The notes under the pieces are model-generated. The model was not told the origin of the DNA. It worked only from the letters and a program-made list of their open reading frames with translations, and searched no databases. The translations under genes were made by a program, and so were the position numbers. Of a stretch of 59,961 bases of DNA, positions 35,596 to 43,812 are shown one piece after another. Origin of the DNA: Clostridiales bacterium (GTDB lineage: Bacteria; Bacillota; Clostridia; Oscillospirales; CAG-272); the NCBI GenBank assembly GCA_012519315.1, contig JAAYQM010000014.1:64158-124118 (forward strand), written 5' to 3'. How positions within the stretch are numbered: position 1 is the first letter of the stretch; the number at the start of each line of letters is the position of its first letter.

Positions 35596-35914
35596 TTCTG
35601 TATACCACCTACACGATTATTATATTTATATTTATATTATGAAAAGATATGCTATATAATGCTCAGCCGATGGTTTTGCATGAAGGTCGGCTGATAATAT
35701 TATTAACATCTTTTACTAAAATATACAGAATTTATCCTCTGCCTTTAGAAAATTTACGGATATTTTTAGCTGCTTTATTAGGGGGAATCTGGAATGACCG
35801 GAGGATAAATGAATAAATTTTTGTCAAACTGCCTATTCTAAAGATTGAATTAAAAGCAAGTATAAGGATTGTCAGAACTTTATTAAAATAACTCTCAATA
35901 GAAAGGCGAATTTT

Positions 35915-38212
35915 ATGACAGATAGATTGAATCCTTTCGGGGATATCTATGCGGTGGTTATGGCAGGGGGGGAGGGCGTTCGTCTGCGCCCCATCACATA
36001 CAGCATTCCAAAGCCTCTTGCGCCAATTGCGGGAGAGCCTGTTTTGAGTCATATGCTGCGGTTGCTCAGGCGAGGCGGCATAAAGGCGGCCGCCTTGACC
36101 TTGTTATATAAGGGGGAGCAGATCGCCGGGCTATATGGCGACAATTTCGAGGGGCTTTCTATCCGATCGGTTTTTGAAAAAAAGCCCCTCGGAACGGCGG
36201 GAAGCGTTAAGGGAACAGCTGATTTTCTCAGATCGTCCGATGATGACGTCTTTTTTGTTGTCAGCGGAGATGCGGTGTGTGATATCGATCTGCGGGATGT
36301 GCTGAGATTTCACCGTGCCCGCGGCGCTGAGGCGACCCTTGTGCTTAAAAAGGTTTCAAATCCTCTTGAATATGGGATTGTAATTGGGGATATTGAAGGC
36401 GAAGGAGGAAAAATCGAGGGCTTTATAGAAAAACCTCCTTATTCTCTTGCTTATTCCGACCTTGTCAATACCGGAATTTATCTTCTGTCAAAATCTGTGC
36501 TTGACAGTATTCCCGACGGTATCTCTTATGATTTTGCGCGGGATCTTTTCCCGAAAATGCTTCGTGAGAAGCGTGAATTATACGGATATGTTTTCGAGGG
36601 ATATTGGTGTGATATCGGCAGTCCTGAGGCTTACCGCCGCTGTTGTATCGATGCGGCGGACCGAAAGATCGGGGGTATTCACAGCAAATTTTCCTTTGAT
36701 CGTTCGGTTGTGGGAGCCGGATGCAAAATCGGAGAGGGGACGCAGCTTGTCCGTTCGGTGTTGCAGGAAAATGTTGTTGTAGGTAAGGATTGCATAATCG
36801 AGGAGGCTGTCCTTTGCAGCGGCACACAGGTTGGCGATGGTGCGGTTTTGCGCCGGGGATGTGTTATCGGTCCCGGATGCAAGATCGGCAGCGGCGCTCA
36901 CATTGATTCGGGTGTACGGATAGAAGGTAATGTGGAGATAAGACCCGGCAGGAGGGTGAGGGGTACAGGCGGGGCTAGCTATGACAGTCTTATTTATGAA
37001 GAGGAGATTCGGATACCCGATACTGCATTTGCGCTGAAGGTTGGAGGTGCTGTGGCGCGGGCGGTAAAGGGTGGCCCGGTTGGCTTTGCTCATGACGGCA
37101 GTGAGGAGGCAGGAAGGATGTATAAATCATTGCTGAAGGGGGCAAGCAGAGAGGGAACCGATGTTTTTGCTCTGGGCAGGACCCACAGGCAGCTGGCGGC
37201 TTTCGGCGGGCGAAGATTTAAACTGGAGACGGTCGGATACCTTAGCTTGAAGGGAGGGACGGTCACCCTTGCCTTTTTTGACAAAAACGGGCAGATACAG
37301 CCCCACAGCTTTAAACGAACCTTTGCAAAGGAGCTGTCGGTGTCCACGCAAGAAATAGATAGGGACGGGGCATCTGTTAACGATGTCTCAGAATCCCTGA
37401 TCTATGCTTATCTTGAGGGACTTATTGAACAGGGCGGCGGGCGAAAGGGACTTGTCGGGGTCAGATTGCGGGTGGAGGGGGGATTTGATCGTCTTTTTGA
37501 GCGGGCCGCAGAAGGATGCGGCGCCATTCTCTCCGCCGAGGCTAAAGAAGATGGTTTTGAGCTGTTTTTTGATGATCTCGGGCAGATAGCGCGTATTGTG
37601 CAGCGGGTAAGGGGGAATAGCTTCTCGGTTGATCGGGCACATGCCCGTGGCATTCTCACGGCTTATTTGGTAGATGATAATACCGAGGTTTCACTCTCAT
37701 GCACCGAACCGATGATTTATGATACAATTTTGAAAAGCAAGGGCTGTACCGTTGTACGTTATTCAACCGTACCGGCCGACAAGGGGGAGGATGCGGTTCG
37801 GGAGAGGGGATCATCCATTCGGTGGCTGAATGATGATTTTTTTGCGGCAATGGCGCTTGTCCGCCTTGCGGTGGAAAGGAATTCCGATCTTCGGCAGCTT
37901 TCTGCCGTTGTGCCCTCCTTTGGGATACTGGAATTTGAGTTAGACCGTAAAATAAGCGATCCCACCGACTTTGTCAGGCATTTCAGCATTATATCAAAAA
38001 GGCAGCATAAAAGTGACCGGCGGGAGGGTCCGGTAGGCGGCGACGGTGTTTTGCTTGCATACAATGGAGGGTTTACCCGTATTCTTGTCCCGTCCGGCAA
38101 TCGGATACGGGTAATCTGTGATGGTGTAAGCGTCGAGGCTGCTGAGGAGCTTGCCGGTTTTACTAAAAGCGACATAGAAAATTATCTGAAGAACGCAAAA
38201 ACCAAAGAATAA
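35915..38212 (+). CDS. Sugar nucleotidyltransferase fused to a degenerate phosphomannomutase domain
   Basis: The 765-aa protein has an N-terminal nucleotidyltransferase domain (about 1-235) with VVMAGGEGVRLRPITYSIPKP, followed by FFVVSGDAVCDID and GFIEKPP. Left-handed beta-helix repeats (about 245-345) follow. The C-terminal half (about 370-765) has the shape of phosphomannomutase/phosphoglucomutase. The N-terminus looks active and would make GDP-mannose or a related sugar nucleotide. The mutase part lacks the TASHNP phosphoserine loop (YLSLKGGT instead) and the DGDADR metal loop (FFDDLGQIARI). GAAAGGCG precedes ATG. It ends at a strong terminator. Confidence 0.9.
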   Translation: MTDRLNPFGDIYAVVMAGGEGVRLRPITYSIPKPLAPIAGEPVLSHMLRLLRRGGIKAAALTLLYKGEQIAGLYGDNFEGLSIRSVFEKKPLGTAGSVKGTADFLRSSDDDVFFVVSGDAVCDIDLRDVLRFHRARGAEATLVLKKVSNPLEYGIVIGDIEGEGGKIEGFIEKPPYSLAYSDLVNTGIYLLSKSVLDSIPDGISYDFARDLFPKMLREKRELYGYVFEGYWCDIGSPEAYRRCCIDAADRKIGGIHSKFSFDRSVVGAGCKIGEGTQLVRSVLQENVVVGKDCIIEEAVLCSGTQVGDGAVLRRGCVIGPGCKIGSGAHIDSGVRIEGNVEIRPGRRVRGTGGASYDSLIYEEEIRIPDTAFALKVGGAVARAVKGGPVGFAHDGSEEAGRMYKSLLKGASREGTDVFALGRTHRQLAAFGGRRFKLETVGYLSLKGGTVTLAFFDKNGQIQPHSFKRTFAKELSVSTQEIDRDGASVNDVSESLIYAYLEGLIEQGGGRKGLVGVRLRVEGGFDRLFERAAEGCGAILSAEAKEDGFELFFDDLGQIARIVQRVRGNSFSVDRAHARGILTAYLVDDNTEVSLSCTEPMIYDTILKSKGCTVVRYSTVPADKGEDAVRERGSSIRWLNDDFFAAMALVRLAVERNSDLRQLSAVVPSFGILEFELDRKISDPTDFVRHFSIISKRQHKSDRREGPVGGDGVLLAYNGGFTRILVPSGNRIRVICDGVSVEAAEELAGFTKSDIENYLKNAKTKE

Positions 38213-38256
38213 AACAAAGAGGGACGCAACTCAAAATTGCGTTCCTCTTTGTTTTT
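38212..38256. terminator. Terminator between the fusion gene and spmB
   Basis: AAACAAAGAGGGACGCAA and TTGCGTTCCTCTTTGTTT form a long stem of about 18 bp with a 7-nt loop and flanking A and T runs. It separates two convergent genes. Confidence 0.92.
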
Positions 38257-38317
38257 AATTTAACTTTACAAAAAGCGGAGCGATTTATTCAAGGTTAATC
38301 GGGGATTTTTATGAAAA

Positions 38318-38839
38318 TCAAGCAAAAAACAGTCGGCAGATTAAACAGGAGAAGAAAATACAGAAAATCATCGTAAGGAAGGCGGCGGGGAGAGCATGGC
38401 GGGTTCTTTTTACATTTACAGATGAAAAATAGACTGCAATCACATAAATCATCGTTTCGGAGGAGCCCATGATCACAGATGCGCAAAGGCCGGTAAAGCT
38501 GTCCGGTCCGTATTTGTCAAAAAGATCAGCTAGGATTGCGGTAGAGCCGCTGCCCGATACGGGGCGGGTGATAATGAGTGGCAACAGCTCCATCGGAACA
38601 CCGATGGCCTCTCCCAAAGGGGCAAGCAGACCGGCGACATAATCCACGGCTCCGCTGGCGCTGAGCATGCTTACCGCAACCATTAGTGCGACAAGGGTTG
38701 GAAGAAGATTTACCCCTGTTCTAAGCCCGTCCTTGGCACCCTCGAGAAATTCATCAAAATAAGCATGCTTTGAGAAGAGCAGCATTAGTGATATGAGAAG
38801 GATAACAGAAGGGATTGCGAGTGATGATAATACTTCCAT
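38318..38839 (-). CDS. spmB: Spore maturation protein B
   Basis: SpmB, with SpmA, is needed for spore-core dehydration in Bacillus. The 173-aa membrane protein has the nucleoside-recognition-type helices with GLRTGVNLLPTLVALMVAVS and ITRPVSGSGSTAILADLF. AAAGGAGGGAAT precedes ATG. It lies 17 bp after spmA. Together they suggest that the organism can form spores. Confidence 0.94.
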   Translation of the reverse strand: MEVLSSLAIPSVILLISLMLLFSKHAYFDEFLEGAKDGLRTGVNLLPTLVALMVAVSMLSASGAVDYVAGLLAPLGEAIGVPMELLPLIITRPVSGSGSTAILADLFDKYGPDSFTGLCASVIMGSSETMIYVIAVYFSSVNVKRTRHALPAAFLTMIFCIFFSCLICRLFFA

Positions 38840-38856
38840 ATTCCCTCCTTTGGTGT

Positions 38857-39513
38857 CTATTGGGTGATGCCTTTGACCCCTGTTTTTCCTGTCGGACGAT
38901 TAGTCAGGGCGTCATTTGTTGAATGCTTTATCTTTGATTTTCGTCGGATGGAAAGAGATCTTGCCAGTGTAACAGCGAGGAGGGTGCAGGCCGCCGAACA
39001 AATCCATACAGGCACAAGAATAATGGCCGGCTCCGAAGAATCGGCCGATCGCCGCAAGGCAAGAAGGGTGGTCGGCAGCAGATTAATAGAGGCGGTGTTC
39101 AGCACAGCAAGGGTGATCATATCGTCGGTTGCTCTCCCGGGCTCGGGATTGTCGCGCTCAAGTGCCTCCATGGCCTTTATAGCAAAGGGGGTGGCTGCAT
39201 TGCCGATGCCAAGAATGTTAGCGCTGATATTGGCGGATATTTCATCCAGACCATTACCCGTTCGATATGCGGTAGGAAAGAGTATTTTTAGGAGGGGGGC
39301 TATCAATTTTGAGAGCTTTGTTATAAAATTTGCCGCTTTTAAAACACGCATGACCCCACACCAAAGGCACATAATCCCTAATAAGGAGAGGGTGAGGGTA
39401 ACGGCTCTTGCTGCGCCGTCAATAACTGCGTTTCCTAATGCCTGCATATTTCCGCTGAGGAGGGCTGCAATAAAGGATGTTATACATAGGATAGAAAAAG
39501 TTTTACCAAGCAT
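38857..39513 (-). CDS. spmA: Spore maturation protein A
   Basis: SpmA is a multi-span membrane protein. The core includes NMQALGNAVIDGAARAVTL, NILGIGNAATPFAIKAMEAL and NTASINLLPTTLLALR, matching Bacillus SpmA. I use ATG at 39513 because it aligns with the SpmA N-terminus. A longer frame begins at 39582 (TTG), and a near-perfect AAGAAGG sits directly against the ATG at 39537, so the start is not certain. spmB follows. Confidence 0.93.
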   Translation of the reverse strand: MLGKTFSILCITSFIAALLSGNMQALGNAVIDGAARAVTLTLSLLGIMCLWCGVMRVLKAANFITKLSKLIAPLLKILFPTAYRTGNGLDEISANISANILGIGNAATPFAIKAMEALERDNPEPGRATDDMITLAVLNTASINLLPTTLLALRRSADSSEPAIILVPVWICSAACTLLAVTLARSLSIRRKSKIKHSTNDALTNRPTGKTGVKGITQ

Positions 39514-39575
39514 TTTAATAACACTGCACGAAGGCATCCTTCTTAAAAAATAATCGAATATTGTAATGTTCAATA

Positions 39576-39604
39576 TTGACAATAAAAATATAATATGGTA
39601 GCAT
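39576..39604 (+). promoter_or_regulatory. abrB-like gene promoter
   Basis: TTGACA (39576-39581) and TAGCAT (39599-39604) are 17 bases apart, 50 bp before the gene. Confidence 0.65.
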
Positions 39605-39653
39605 ATTATAGAAACAAAGATTAGTTTTTAATAATTTGTATGGAGGAAGCCAG

Positions 39654-39899
39654 ATGAAATCTACCGGAATGGTACGCAAAATTGACGAGCTAGGAAGAAT
39701 AGTTTTGCCAATTGAGATTAGAAATCACATGGATATAAAGAGCCGGGATTCTATTGAGATCTTTGTAGATGGCGACAAGATTATTTTGTCGAAATATCAA
39801 CCCGCCTGCCTCTTTTGCGGAAACGCAGGAAATGTGATTTATTTCAAGGGCAAGCTAATCTGCTCGGAGTGTCTTGAGAAGATTAAAGAGCAATTCTGA
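39654..39899 (+). CDS. AbrB-family transition-state regulator with zinc ribbon
   Basis: The 81-aa protein has the swapped-hairpin AbrB domain: MKSTGMVRKIDELGRIVLP at the start. The C-terminus adds CLFCGNAGNVIYF and CSEC, a four-Cys zinc ribbon. Such proteins control stationary-phase or sporulation genes. ATG at 39654 lies behind a perfect GGAGG. A longer in-frame start exists at 39636. A terminator follows at 39961. Confidence 0.94.
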   Translation: MKSTGMVRKIDELGRIVLPIEIRNHMDIKSRDSIEIFVDGDKIILSKYQPACLFCGNAGNVIYFKGKLICSECLEKIKEQF

Positions 39900-39960
39900 T
39901 TTTGTTCTTTGTCGACTCAGGTGTCTTACATAACATTTTGATAGTATCCTCATGTATATC

Positions 39961-39992
39961 GAACGGCTGCTTTATGTCAGCCGTTCGTTTTT
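39961..39992 (+). terminator. Terminator after the abrB-like gene
   Basis: GAACGGCTG and CAGCCGTTC pair across an 8-nt loop, followed by GTTTTTT. Confidence 0.88.
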
Positions 39993-40615
39993 TATGAATT
40001 CTTCAGAATGACAAGATCAGCCTTTTTGGCAATAATCTGACAGGCGGCGAACCCTTCGTTAAACTTATCTAAAATCTGGAACCAGAGCGCCGCCTCAAGG
40101 GAAGGCGGAGCAGCGGCTGTAAGGTTTGCAGACGCTTGTTCACAGACTTTTCCAGCTTCGGAGGACAGACGGACTATCTCATCGATATGGGGTAAGAGTC
40201 TGTTTTTGTTTTTATAATCGTGAAGGACAGTAAATAAAGAACAGATTTCAAAGCAGACATCATTGAGCAATCTGCTTAGAGCTACACCTTCTTCCCGAAT
40301 TTTGGAAATCCTGAAAAGACAGATTCGGGCATATGCTTCATAAAGGCGATCGATAGCAGAGCATAGGTCATCGGCGAGAGATAAAATATCATCCCGCTCC
40401 AGTGGGGTGATAAAATCGGTATAAAGTCTGGAGCGGATGTTTCTGCGTTGGAATTTTCCTCTCTGACGCATATCATTAAGTGTTGCTTTTACCTTTCCGC
40501 CTTCGGTGATGTTAAATTTGCTGAGGGATGAATTAATAAGAGCAGCCGACCCGAGGAGGATTTTTGAAAGCTCTGAGAGCATTGCAAAATAATGATGGAC
40601 TTTTCTTTTTGTCAT
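39992..40615 (-). CDS. DUF47 (PhoU-like) protein
   Basis: The 207-aa protein is helical and has the family segment YTDFITPLERDDILSLADDL, typical of DUF47 (YkaA) proteins. Members usually sit next to a Pit-type phosphate transporter and resemble PhoU. Here no pit gene is adjacent. Neighbours are an AbrB regulator and a DUF4830 protein. An AGGG site precedes ATG. Confidence 0.85.
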   Translation of the reverse strand: MTKRKVHHYFAMLSELSKILLGSAALINSSLSKFNITEGGKVKATLNDMRQRGKFQRRNIRSRLYTDFITPLERDDILSLADDLCSAIDRLYEAYARICLFRISKIREEGVALSRLLNDVCFEICSLFTVLHDYKNKNRLLPHIDEIVRLSSEAGKVCEQASANLTAAAPPSLEAALWFQILDKFNEGFAACQIIAKKADLVILKNS

Positions 40616-40710
40616 CTAACCCTCCGAAGATTTTGCCACTCTTTTGTCGGCAGTGCAAGTTGTGCGGGGGTGTTGCGCTGATACAACACGCCCCGCAACG
40701 GCGGTTTTGC

Positions 40711-41196
40711 TCACTCTGCGGAAAAACCATGAACGAATCCTGAAGGATCGGCAGAACAGATGTCTCCTCCTACAACTTTGTTGCGATATACCAGCAAATT
40801 GGCGTACACTTTTCCTTCATAATCGGAGTAGTTGGTTATGACATAAGTATAGCGCATAAGATCCTTCTTTTTGTATTTGCTAAGATCAAGCCCTTGCTGC
40901 TTTTGAAGTTCGTTGTATCCGGTGAAAATCTTGTCAAATTCCTCCGGAATGGTGACCTGAACGCTCTCCTCAGGATCGCTCTCGGCGGTCCAGCCGAATT
41001 GGGAAAGAAATTGGATTCTGTCCTCGTTGGTTTTGATCTTATCGTAATTAATTTCCTCGTTTTTTATGACCGGCTCCCCTGTATCAGACCGATCATAGCT
41101 CGGAATGAAAATGATCAGGGAGACAAGAACGATAAGAGCTAACGCCATAATGCCGAAAAGCTTTAATGTACTTGCTTTAAATGAATATATAAACAT
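40711..41196 (-). CDS. DUF4830 membrane-anchored protein
   Basis: The 161-aa protein has an N-terminal signal anchor (about 8-32) and an extracytoplasmic DUF4830-like domain with FLSQFGWTAE, PEEFDKIFTGYNELQ and LVYRNKVVGGDI. Function is unknown. ATG at 41196 is directly behind GGAGGGGTTTCT. That ribosome site lies in a 15-bp perfect hairpin (41199-41251). A longer frame to 41235 has no supporting site. It is downstream of the GHL10 gene. Confidence 0.82.
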   Translation of the reverse strand: MFIYSFKASTLKLFGIMALALIVLVSLIIFIPSYDRSDTGEPVIKNEEINYDKIKTNEDRIQFLSQFGWTAESDPEESVQVTIPEEFDKIFTGYNELQKQQGLDLSKYKKKDLMRYTYVITNYSDYEGKVYANLLVYRNKVVGGDICSADPSGFVHGFSAE

Positions 41197-41198
41197 AG

Positions 41199-41251
41199 AA
41201 ACCCCTCCTGTTTGTATTTCGATACATATATACACAAAACAGGAGGGGTTT
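41199..41251 (-). promoter_or_regulatory. Hairpin burying the DUF4830 ribosome binding site
   Basis: AAACCCCTCCTGTTT and AAACAGGAGGGGTTT are exact complements (15 bp) with a 23-nt loop that holds a further 4-bp stem (GTAT/ATAC). The GGAGGGG in the stem is the only good ribosome site for the downstream gene. No T-run follows on the minus strand, only TTTCTAT, so an RNA switch is at least as likely as a terminator. Confidence 0.7.
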
Positions 41252-41307
41252 ATGCTTGTTTACTAATTTTTTTGTAATTATTACTGCTTTATATAGAGAC
41301 AAAATTG

Positions 41308-42660
41308 TCAGGTCTGCTTGTTGCTTGTGGGATAATAAATTATGTCTTTATAAGCGGCTTTCAGCTCGTCGGTAAGACCGAATTTATTAGCCTTTATTTG
41401 CTTGTAGCCGTACATAATGCTGCCCCGATAATTATTTTGATCACGGGCAAATTCTATTTGATTTGTGATTTCTCCCGAGGGGTTTTTCCATTCATCATAA
41501 CGATAGACGCCATGGCAAATCAGCAGGTCCACATTCGTCCCCTGCACCTTTTCATTCCACCAGCGCGTGAGCACGTCATAGCGTGCAACCTCAGTTGAAA
41601 ACTGCCAGTAGATTTGGGGAGCTATGTAGTCAATGTATCCTCCTCTTATCCAGGCAATAGGGTCGCAGTATATGGCGCTGTAGGAGCTGAGCCCATTGGT
41701 ATCGCTGCCGCCGTTTTTACCGTCATTGTTTTGCCAGATTCCAAACGGGGCAATGCCGAATTGGCAGTTCGGATTTATATCCTTGATAGTTTTGTAGCAG
41801 TCTTCAACCATTTTATTGATGTTTTCGCGGCGCCAGTCATCCAGCTTTTGATTGGGAGAAGCGTATTTTGCAAAGGTGTGATTGTCGTTAAAAGGAGCGA
41901 CAACGCTTTGTCCGCCGACAGAGATGGTTGTGGGATAAGGGTAAAAATAATCATCAAAAACTATGCCGTCTACATCGTATTTTGAGACAATTTCAGCACA
42001 GCCGTCAGCAATAAGCTTTCTTACTTCGGGAATACCGGCGTCATAGTAAAGCATGCCGTTGTCATAAGGAATAACCCAGCTGGGATTCTTCCGTGCGGGG
42101 TTGTTTGCGGCGAGCTTTGTGACATCGGTATTTGGTTTTGATGCCGAGCCGGATGTAACCCTCAGGGGATTGACCCATGCATGTACTTTCAGTCCCTTTT
42201 CATGGGCCTTCTCCAGAAGGTACTCAAGGGGATCGAAGCCGCCGTTCAGTGGTGCGCCCTGGGTGCCTGTCAGATAGGCTGAAGTGGGAAAGATGTCAGA
42301 TTTATAAAGCGCGTCACCTGTGGGACGAACCTGAAAATAAATGGCATTCAAATTGGCAGAGAGGGTAGTCGCGATAATGTCGTCGAGCTCGGCGCGAAGC
42401 TGAGAGGCCGATAATCCCGGCTTTGAGGGAAAGTCAATATTGATAACCGAGGCGATCCAAACACCCCGAACTTCGGTCATAAGGGTGGGGGTATCCGGGG
42501 GGGAAGTGGTGGTCTCGGTTTTGCTTGTAGTGGTGCTGTCGGTGGTGTCAATCGGCTGTCTTGAGCAGCCCGGAACAGAAAAAAACATGGTAGGAATCAA
42601 CACTGTGATAGAAAGAATTGTTGCTAACAGTTTTGATAAATAAGTCCATCCGTATGACAT
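41308..42660 (-). CDS. GHL10-family glycoside-hydrolase-like lipoprotein
   Basis: The protein (about 450 aa) starts with a signal peptide ending in SVPGC, a probable lipobox, then a Ser/Thr-rich linker. The GHL10 (DUF187) TIM-barrel follows (about 65-440): VRGVWIASVINIDFPSK, IYFQVRPTGDALYKS, HAWVNPLRVT, VDGIVFDDYFYPYP and YIDYIAPQIYW. It probably cleaves a cell-wall or polysaccharide substrate that cannot be named. ATG at 42660 is preceded by CGGAG. The TTG at 42666 would overlap its spacing. Confidence 0.9.
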   Translation of the reverse strand: MSYGWTYLSKLLATILSITVLIPTMFFSVPGCSRQPIDTTDSTTTSKTETTTSPPDTPTLMTEVRGVWIASVINIDFPSKPGLSASQLRAELDDIIATTLSANLNAIYFQVRPTGDALYKSDIFPTSAYLTGTQGAPLNGGFDPLEYLLEKAHEKGLKVHAWVNPLRVTSGSASKPNTDVTKLAANNPARKNPSWVIPYDNGMLYYDAGIPEVRKLIADGCAEIVSKYDVDGIVFDDYFYPYPTTISVGGQSVVAPFNDNHTFAKYASPNQKLDDWRRENINKMVEDCYKTIKDINPNCQFGIAPFGIWQNNDGKNGGSDTNGLSSYSAIYCDPIAWIRGGYIDYIAPQIYWQFSTEVARYDVLTRWWNEKVQGTNVDLLICHGVYRYDEWKNPSGEITNQIEFARDQNNYRGSIMYGYKQIKANKFGLTDELKAAYKDIIYYPTSNKQT

Positions 42661-42673
42661 TTTCAATCTCCGT

Positions 42674-42698
42674 GATTATTCCGTTTTGCGGAATAATC
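42674..42698 (-). promoter_or_regulatory. Hairpin upstream of the GHL10 start
   Basis: GATTATTCCG and CGGAATAATC form a 10-bp stem with a 5-nt loop. It ends immediately before the CGGAG ribosome site. Confidence 0.5.
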
Positions 42699-42901
42699 TT
42701 TGCTTGTTATTTATTAATATAAATTCATCTTAATATTATATCGGCAAAAATCAGCCAATATATAGATATGTATCATTGGTTTTATATAATTGACCGCATT
42801 TTTGCCCTTAATATTTTATCATATTCAGAACGAAGTGTCAAATGGTCAAGGAGGAAATTTGTCTTAAAGATAAGGAGGGAGATTCTTGTAATCAAATAAA
42901 C

Positions 42902-42930
42902 TTGCTAAAATGCGACATTTATGGTATGAT
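42902..42930 (+). promoter_or_regulatory. Promoter in the long gap before rnhA
   Basis: TTGCTA (42902-42907) and TATGAT (42925-42930) are separated by 17 bases. It would start a 310-nt leader or a separate RNA. Confidence 0.55.
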
Positions 42931-42936
42931 ATAATA

Positions 42937-43070
42937 AATCCAAGTTGCGGCAACACAATTCGCCGCTGGCGAATTTAGAAATTTGCGGCACTGTGTAACG
43001 CAAACCGGTGTGTTACTGCAAATTTATGATATATTATATGGTGTCAGAAAAAGGACTAAAATGCTGTCCG
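42937..43070 (+). ncRNA. Structured RNA candidate upstream of rnhA
   Basis: This segment has two strong stems: AATTCGCC/GGCGAATT (42957-42975, 3-nt loop) and AAATTTGC/GCAAATTT (42979-43025) with GTAAC/GTTAC inside. TTGCGGCA occurs twice (near 42945 and 42984). A smaller GGAC/GTCC follows. No U-rich terminator follows and no Rfam family is recognised. The rest of the 583-bp gap (42661-43249) shows no coding sequence. Confidence 0.4.
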
Positions 43071-43249
43071 GTTGTCAATAATCAACTATGCGGATTCACA
43101 TTTATCGTACAGCTTCTGATGCCTGTGACGAATGTGTGTTTTCTCGGTAACAACCTTTAAGGAGTATAATTTTATTATGAGCACAGGTTGACGGTCGAGG
43201 GATTGATTGACAGCAGGTTCATGTTTTATTAAAGGATACGGATATTTTT

Positions 43250-43693
43250 ATGAAGCAAATTGACATATATACCGATGGCGCCTGCAAAGGCAACCCCGGA
43301 CCGGGAGGTTGGGGGGCTATTTTGGTTTATGGCAACATAGAGAAGGAGCTTTCGGGCGGGGAGCGGGAGACAACAAACAACCGCATGGAGCTTATGGCCG
43401 CCATTAAGGGGCTTGAGGCATTAAAGGAACCGTGTGAGGTAACTCTTTATTCCGACTCCAAATATCTTGTGGATGCTATGACAAAGGGTTGGGCGGCCTC
43501 CTGGAAGGCTCGAGGGTGGAAGCGATCGGGTAGATCGGATGCATTAAATCCTGATTTATGGGATCGATTGCTCTCTCTGGCAGCCGTTCACCGCATAAAA
43601 TTTGTCTGGGTAAAAGGACATGACGGTCATGCCTATAATGAAAGGTGCGATGCGCTGGCTCAGGCCGCCGCAAAAAGGAATGCGCTCGGATGA
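43250..43693 (+). CDS. rnhA: Ribonuclease HI
   Basis: RNase HI removes RNA from RNA:DNA hybrids. The 147-aa protein begins [20 protein letters not shown] and has [22 protein letters not shown] and a later NERCDALA, supplying the Asp-Glu-Asp-Asp metal site. Length is typical. A GGATA site precedes ATG after an unusually long leader. Confidence 0.96.
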   Translation: MKQIDIYTDGACKGNPGPGGWGAILVYGNIEKELSGGERETTNNRMELMAAIKGLEALKEPCEVTLYSDSKYLVDAMTKGWAASWKARGWKRSGRSDALNPDLWDRLLSLAAVHRIKFVWVKGHDGHAYNERCDALAQAAAKRNALG

Positions 43694-43812
43694 TTTGTCA
43701 TTTAAAGGTTGCTTTTGCCGCGCCGGACAAGCTTTTTCGGATAGAAATTGCGGGGCGGTTATTTGAAAATTAATAAAAACAAAGGATTGCTATTTATCAG
43801 ACTGAGGGAGAT

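Noticed and set aside
35664..35693. CAGCCGA/TCGGCTG hairpin as a terminator
   Set aside because: No T-run on either side and no gene end close enough to need it.
35732..36052. 106-codon minus-strand frame overlapping the nucleotidyltransferase start
   Set aside because: Overlaps the well-supported gene in antisense and has no homology signature.
43159..43191. Four-codon frame (ATG AGC ACA GGT TGA) behind AAGGAG in the rnhA leader
   Set aside because: Ribosome site spacing of 12 is long and nothing links it to a leader-peptide mechanism.
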